A DNA stretch of 5,992 nt from an uncultured Candidatus Nitrosopelagicus sp. (GTDB lineage Archaea > Thermoproteota > Nitrososphaeria > Nitrososphaerales > Nitrosopumilaceae). Position numbers and translations under genes: made by a program. The stretch is taken from contig CALBOT010000002.1 of assembly GCA_937896695.1 (NCBI GenBank), forward strand, positions 1 through 5,992. Reading direction: 5' to 3'. Shown here piece by piece: positions 4,942 through 5,992 of this stretch (its first letter is position 1; every line of letters begins with the position of its first letter). The notes under the pieces are model-generated. The model had not been told where the DNA came from and ran no database searches. It saw only the letters and a program-made list of their open reading frames with translations.

Positions 4942-5992
4942 ATGATTACAAAGACTCTTGATGAGAATACAATTTCATTAATGCCTGAAGATTCTGATGA
5001 TTTACTAACTATTAGAAGAATTTTAAAAATCGATGATAAAATTATAGGCGAAACAACTAGAGTCATCAAACAAGACAAAGAATATTCACGGCCAGATAAA
5101 GGTGAAAGAGTTCACGTGCGACTTGCAATAAAAGTAGAAAAAATTTCACTTGATAATGTTCTAGATAGAATTAGAGTTGGAGGTACCATTCTGGAATCAA
5201 ATAATGAATCAGTTCCGCATGGAACACACCATTCTTTTACAATAAAAATTGATGAAGGATTCAATCTGGCAAAGAAAAAATGGTCAGGTGTTGAGAAAAA
5301 ACTTGCAAAATCAAAGGGAAAGAAAACAAAGTTCATTCTAATTGCAATAGATACAGGAGATTGTGGAATTGGTAGACTGAAAGGAACACATTTGCATCTA
5401 TTACCAAATTTGTATTCTGGGTCTAGCGGAAAGAGATACAAATCTAATTTCAAAATTGAAAAATTCTTTGATGATGTGGTTGGAGCCATAAGTTCAGTTG
5501 TTGAAAAAGATAATCTTGTAATAATTTTTGGTCCTGGTGAAACAAAAAAGAAGTTTTACAACTATGTGTCAAAAAAACCAATTTCAGATAAATGTCAGTT
5601 CAAGGTAATTGAAGGGATTGATTCAGGTGGAGAAGATGGAATTCATGTTTTTACAAAATCAGATGCCATGAAAGAAGTAATGGTAGATACAAAACTTGCC
5701 AAGGTATCACAAATAATTGATGAAGTGATGTTTTTGGCAAACAAGAAAAGTAAGAAATTTTCAATGGGCATTGAGGAGACAAAAAAAGCAAATGAGGCAG
5801 GTGCCATAGAATCTCTCGTTTTTTCAGAAAAAGCTATTCAAGATTCGGATGAACAGGAAATTGTGGATTTCTTAAATGACGTAGAGTCGAAAGGTGGAGA
5901 AATTTTTAGTGTGGACAGCACTATTGACGCAGGATTAAGAGTTTCAGGATTGGGCGGAATTATTTCATTATTGAGATTTCCACTAGAATATT
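4942..5992 (+). CDS. pelA: mRNA surveillance protein pelota (Dom34), 3' end cut by window
   Basis: At least 350 codons from ATG 4942 to the window edge, ending in the middle of a codon. Family members are about 350 residues, so only a few codons are missing. Pelota enters the A site of stalled ribosomes with an EF1A-type GTPase and promotes splitting with ABCE1. The N-terminal Sm-like domain (1-130) contains LLTIRRILKIDD, NVLDRIRVGGTILE (72-85) and HGTHHSFTI (93-101). The central eRF1-like domain (131-260) has FILIAIDTGDCGIGRLKG (131-148), with no GGQ peptide-release motif, as expected for pelota, and IFGPGETKKKF (195-205). The C-terminal domain ends in the diagnostic SGLGGIISLLRFPL (335-348). 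The start lies 28 nt after the upstream gene with no Shine-Dalgarno; TTATCTTTTA, about 26 nt upstream, might be a weak TATA, otherwise it is co-transcribed. Confidence 0.93.
   Translation, partial: MITKTLDENTISLMPEDSDDLLTIRRILKIDDKIIGETTRVIKQDKEYSRPDKGERVHVRLAIKVEKISLDNVLDRIRVGGTILESNNESVPHGTHHSFTIKIDEGFNLAKKKWSGVEKKLAKSKGKKTKFILIAIDTGDCGIGRLKGTHLHLLPNLYSGSSGKRYKSNFKIEKFFDDVVGAISSVVEKDNLVIIFGPGETKKKFYNYVSKKPISDKCQFKVIEGIDSGGEDGIHVFTKSDAMKEVMVDTKLAKVSQIIDEVMFLANKKSKKFSMGIEETKKANEAGAIESLVFSEKAIQDSDEQEIVDFLNDVESKGGEIFSVDSTIDAGLRVSGLGGIISLLRFPLEY

Noticed and set aside
5112..5489. A 125-codon minus-strand open frame
   Set aside because: It lies wholly antisense to pelota, has no promoter signal and its translation has no recognisable domain, so it is a shadow frame.

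Overview
This AT-rich window most likely comes from a member of the Nitrososphaerota (Thaumarchaeota), probably a Nitrosopumilus-like ammonia oxidiser. It is archaeal because it carries a tetraether-lipid synthase, the archaeal/eukaryal ribosome-rescue factor pelota and a TrmB-type regulator. In several genes an archaeal TATA box lies only about 24-27 nt before the start codon, which implies leaderless mRNAs. The genus-level guess is inference from gene content and base composition; no rRNA is present.

Layout, left to right. At 1-645 (+) is the 3' part of a gene that enters from the left, probably the C-terminal portion of an MBL-fold (CMAH/UlaG-like) hydrolase. It converges on tes (662-2329, -), the radical SAM enzyme that joins archaeal lipid chains into tetraethers. 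A T6/A5 tract between the two can terminate both. A 107-bp divergent promoter region separates tes from a TrmB-family regulator (2437-3204, +) and holds two TATA boxes and two dyad symmetries. Next come a DtxR/IdeR-type metalloregulator (3260-3724, +) and a 54-residue cysteine-rich protein (3757-3921, +). The small gene converges with yjbQ (3923-4342, -), leaving a single base between the stop codons. The 172-bp gap at 4343-4514 contains a candidate C/D-box sRNA on the minus strand. The right end holds a 132-residue protein of unknown function (4515-4913, +) and, 28 nt downstream, pelota (from 4942, +), which lacks only its last few codons.

Most of the window looks like ordinary chromosomal housekeeping and regulation. 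No mobile element, CRISPR array, tRNA or rRNA was seen. The points most worth a second look are the candidate C/D-box sRNA, the tes/TrmB divergent promoter with its dyads (possible control of membrane-lipid synthesis), the DtxR homologue that keeps its primary metal site but has lost most of the ancillary one, and the small Cys-rich protein next to it. No intergenic stretch exceeds 300 bases.
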